The notes under the pieces: model-generated
The model's database searches: none
The model's input: only the letters and a program-made list of their open reading frames with translations
Told to the model about the DNA's origin: nothing
In this document: positions 4,192 to 6,569 of the stretch, piece by piece
How the letters are laid out: the number at the start of each line of letters is the position of its first letter
Numbering within the stretch: the stretch's first letter is position 1
Program-made: the position numbers and the translations under genes
Assembly: GCA_003537495.1 (NCBI GenBank)
Contig: DPSB01000190.1
Span: 1-6,569 of the forward strand
Origin: Cytophagales bacterium
GTDB lineage: Bacteria > Bacteroidota > Bacteroidia > Cytophagales > Cyclobacteriaceae
DNA length: 6,569 nt
Direction of reading: 5' to 3'

Positions 4192-6569
4192 ATGTTCAAA
4201 TCAATTCTTGTAACTGTGCTGCTGGCATGCCCAGGCTTGCTATTCGCACAATCCATTCACGGTCGCGTAGCCGATCGCGAATCTGTTCCGTTACCCGGAG
4301 CAACTGTTCAGTTAAAATCACCTGCACGAATTGCTGTAACCGACCCACTGGGTTATTTCAGTTTTAATAATCTGAATGCGGGCAGCTATGAAGCTGAAGT
4401 ACGATACGTAGGTTATCAAACGCTTACAATCAGTTTAGTAACCGAAACGGAAAACACGATCACGTTGCAGGAAGATGTTCGGATTACAGACCAGGTAATT
4501 GTGAATGCCACGCGCGCCAACGATAATGGGCCTACTGTGGCCACTACCATTAACAAAGCAACGCTGCAAAAACAAAACTTCGGGCAAGACTTACCATTCG
4601 TGTTGAATTGGTCGCCATCGTTGGTCAGTACTTCCGATGCCGGAGCTGGTGTTGGTTATACCGGTTTGCGCATCCGCGGAAGCGATGCCACCCGAATTAA
4701 TGTTACCATAAATGGTATTCCGGTTAACGATAGCGAAAGCCAGGGTGTGTTTTGGGTTAACACACCCGACCTTACTACTTCGGTGCAAAGTGTACAAGTA
4801 CAACGTGGGGTGGGTACATCTACCAATGGTGCCGGTGCGTTTGGTGCGAGTGTAAACTTGCAAACTAATACGCGCAATGATGTTGCTTATACCGATGTAG
4901 TTAATTCTGTTGGGTCGTTTAATACATTGCGCAATACGGTAGCATTTGGTACAGGTTTGTTGAATAATAAGTTTGTGTTTGATGGCCGGCTATCAAAAAT
5001 TTCTTCGGACGGTTACATCGATCGCGCCAACTCTGATTTGAAATCCTATTCTGTTTCGGGTGGATATTATGGCGATAAAACAATGTTGAAGGCAATTGTT
5101 TTTGGAGGCAAGGAAGTTACGTATCAAAGCTGGTACGGTGTACCCGAATCGCGCTTGAACAACGATGTGGCAGCAATGGAAGGAACTGTTGCAGCCGAAG
5201 GTTGGAATCAGCAACAACTGGAAAATCTTTTAGCGTCAGGGCGCACCTTTAATCTTTACACTTACGAAAACCAGGAAGACAATTACCAGCAGGATCATTA
5301 TCAGCTTCATGCCTCGCATCGGGCTACGGACAAATTAACCTTGCAAGGCGCGCTGCACTATACAAAAGGACGCGGCTACTATGAAGAGTATCGCATCGAT
5401 AATGATTTTGAAGATTATGGCTTACCCGAAGTAATAATTGGTGGAGAAACGATTTCATCAACTGATTTGATACGCAGACGCTGGCTCGATAATGATTTTT
5501 ATGGCGTTACCTATTCACTTAATTACGAAAATGAAAAGCTTAATTCGGTTTTAGGTGGTGCCTGGAATAAATATGAAGGCGATCATTTTGGTCAGATTAT
5601 CTGGGCGCAGGTTTCGGAAGTGCCGAAAGATTATCAATATTACTTTAACCGCGGTGTAAAGAAAGACTTTACTGTTTATTGGAAGAACACCTATGCCTTT
5701 ACAAAAAAATTAGAAGGCTTTGTTGATTTGCAATATCGCAGAATTGATTACGATGCTTCCGGCAAGGAAAACCGGCAATTTGATTTTGCTGTGAACAAGC
5801 AGTTTAATTTTTTCAATCCGAAGTTAGGATTAACCTATGCGATTGATCAACAGAATCAGGTTTATGCTTCGTATGCAGTGGGTAATCGCGAGCCCGTGCG
5901 CGATGATTTTATTGATGCATTGGCCGGAACCACTCCCAAACATGAAAGTATGGGTGACCTCGAAGCTGGCTGGCGATGGCGCAAGCGCAATCTCTACCTG
6001 AATGTAAACTATTACTACATGAAGTATAAGAATCAGTTGGTTCCCACCGGTAAGGTAAACGATGTGGGTGCCTTGATTCGCACCAATGTAGCTGATAGTT
6101 ATCGCACGGGTTTAGAGTTGGAAGCCAACTGGCGAATCAGTTCTAAAATTTCGTGGATGGCTAATCTTACCCTAAGTGAAAACAAGATTAAAACATTTAA
6201 CGAAGTGCTGTACGATTACGGAGAAAATTTTGATGACTACATCGAACTTACCAACACCTACAGCAATACGGATATTGCTTTTTCTCCAGCAGTAATAGCC
6301 GGATCAGGTTTAACGGTTAATCCTGTCTCCAACCTGGAGATTACCTTACTCAGTAAATATGTGGGCGATCAGTTTCTGGATAATACTTCCAACCAGAATC
6401 GTGTAATTGATGCCTACTTTATAAATGATGTACGTGTAACCTACACCTGGAAACCTAAAGGTATGCGTGAGATTTCACTAAGTGGTTTAATGAATAATAT
6501 TTTTGATGTGGCCTACGAATCGAATGGCTACACCTATGGTTATTTTGGTGGACCAACAGAATACCGTCA
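4192..6569 (+). CDS. TonB-dependent outer-membrane receptor, TPP-riboswitch controlled (Omr1/OMthi-like), 3'-truncated
   Basis: This outer-membrane active importer is energised by TonB-ExbBD. The frame from the ATG at 4192 has no stop to the window edge (792 codons visible). A signal peptide, SILVTVLLACPGLLFAQ, is probably cleaved after A19. A carboxypeptidase-D-like beta domain follows (about 21-95), with the typical LPGATVQL and DPLGYFSFNNLNAGSYEAEVRYVGYQ. A TonB-box-like DQVIVNATR lies at 100-108. The plug domain (about 110-225) carries GLRIRGSDATRINVTINGIP (158-177) and VQVQRGVGTSTNGAGAFGASVNLQT. The rest is an aromatic-rich beta barrel, reaching the family's late motif NNIFDVAYESNGYTYGYFGG (768-787), so only a few tens of residues should be missing. 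The TPP riboswitch upstream points to thiamin or a thiamin phosphate as ligand, as proposed for Omr1 in other Bacteroidota from comparative genomics. PnuT and thiamin pyrophosphokinase genes would be expected next. The ligand is inferred from regulation, not from binding residues. Confidence 0.96.
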   Translation, partial: MFKSILVTVLLACPGLLFAQSIHGRVADRESVPLPGATVQLKSPARIAVTDPLGYFSFNNLNAGSYEAEVRYVGYQTLTISLVTETENTITLQEDVRITDQVIVNATRANDNGPTVATTINKATLQKQNFGQDLPFVLNWSPSLVSTSDAGAGVGYTGLRIRGSDATRINVTINGIPVNDSESQGVFWVNTPDLTTSVQSVQVQRGVGTSTNGAGAFGASVNLQTNTRNDVAYTDVVNSVGSFNTLRNTVAFGTGLLNNKFVFDGRLSKISSDGYIDRANSDLKSYSVSGGYYGDKTMLKAIVFGGKEVTYQSWYGVPESRLNNDVAAMEGTVAAEGWNQQQLENLLASGRTFNLYTYENQEDNYQQDHYQLHASHRATDKLTLQGALHYTKGRGYYEEYRIDNDFEDYGLPEVIIGGETISSTDLIRRRWLDNDFYGVTYSLNYENEKLNSVLGGAWNKYEGDHFGQIIWAQVSEVPKDYQYYFNRGVKKDFTVYWKNTYAFTKKLEGFVDLQYRRIDYDASGKENRQFDFAVNKQFNFFNPKLGLTYAIDQQNQVYASYAVGNREPVRDDFIDALAGTTPKHESMGDLEAGWRWRKRNLYLNVNYYYMKYKNQLVPTGKVNDVGALIRTNVADSYRTGLELEANWRISSKISWMANLTLSENKIKTFNEVLYDYGENFDDYIELTNTYSNTDIAFSPAVIAGSGLTVNPVSNLEITLLSKYVGDQFLDNTSNQNRVIDAYFINDVRVTYTWKPKGMREISLSGLMNNIFDVAYESNGYTYGYFGGPTEYR

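Noticed and set aside
4219..4230. LLAC at residues 10-13 of the receptor as a lipoprotein signal
   Set aside because: The hydrophobic run continues to LLFAQ, which is a typical signal peptidase I end for Bacteroidota receptors, and the segment before the Cys is short. Lipidation is unlikely for a TonB-dependent barrel.
4164..4367. 67-codon open frame beginning at an ATG in the leader hairpin loop
   Set aside because: It overlaps the receptor's signal peptide and first domain out of frame, shows an implausible Ser/Arg/Thr/Cys-rich composition, and has no recognisable motif.

Overview
The window looks like chromosomal DNA from a member of the Bacteroidota, most likely a Cytophagales relative. 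Three things support this. Promoters fit the Bacteroidota pattern TTG-N17-23-TAnnTTTG, and genes lack clear Shine-Dalgarno sequences. There is a TonB-dependent receptor with an N-terminal carboxypeptidase-D-like domain and a signal peptide ending in FAQ. There is also a small stand-alone biotinyl carrier protein beginning MYKA, a type I associate with this phylum. Nothing points to phage, plasmid, CRISPR or an insertion sequence.

Layout from left to right. Positions 1-981 (+) hold the 3' part of an MFS sugar-type permease whose N-terminus lies outside the window. It converges on a minus-strand pair, pyrH (UMP kinase, 1643-2347) followed by frr (ribosome recycling factor, 1028-1582), the familiar translation/nucleotide gene pair. 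A compact REP-like palindrome sits between these two genes. Divergent from pyrH, and starting right after a degenerate heptamer tandem repeat, is a 201-residue TRIC/YicG-type seven-helix membrane protein (2510-3115, +). It converges on two minus-strand genes: an 89-residue helical hypothetical protein (3141-3410) and a 164-residue biotin carboxyl carrier-like protein (3484-3978) with its EAMKMEN biotinylation motif.

The right third is a thiamin-controlled locus. A Bacteroidota-type promoter (3995-4023) drives a TPP riboswitch aptamer (about 4036-4115), two consecutive leader hairpins (4115-4137 and 4139-4186), and a TonB-dependent outer-membrane receptor from 4192 that runs off the right end only a few tens of residues short of its expected C-terminus. 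This matches the TPP-riboswitch-controlled receptor (Omr1/OMthi) predicted to import thiamin in Bacteroidota, usually followed by an inner-membrane transporter PnuT and a thiamin pyrophosphokinase, which would lie outside this window.

Most of the window is ordinary core genome. The points worth a second look are the riboswitch leader, whose expression platform lacks a poly-U terminator and instead folds a long hairpin up against the start codon; two short-unit degenerate tandem repeats in intergenic gaps (8-bp and 7-bp units); the REP-like palindrome in the pyrH-frr gap; and a biotin carrier gene with no carboxylase partner in view. I see no convincing case for a wholly new system.
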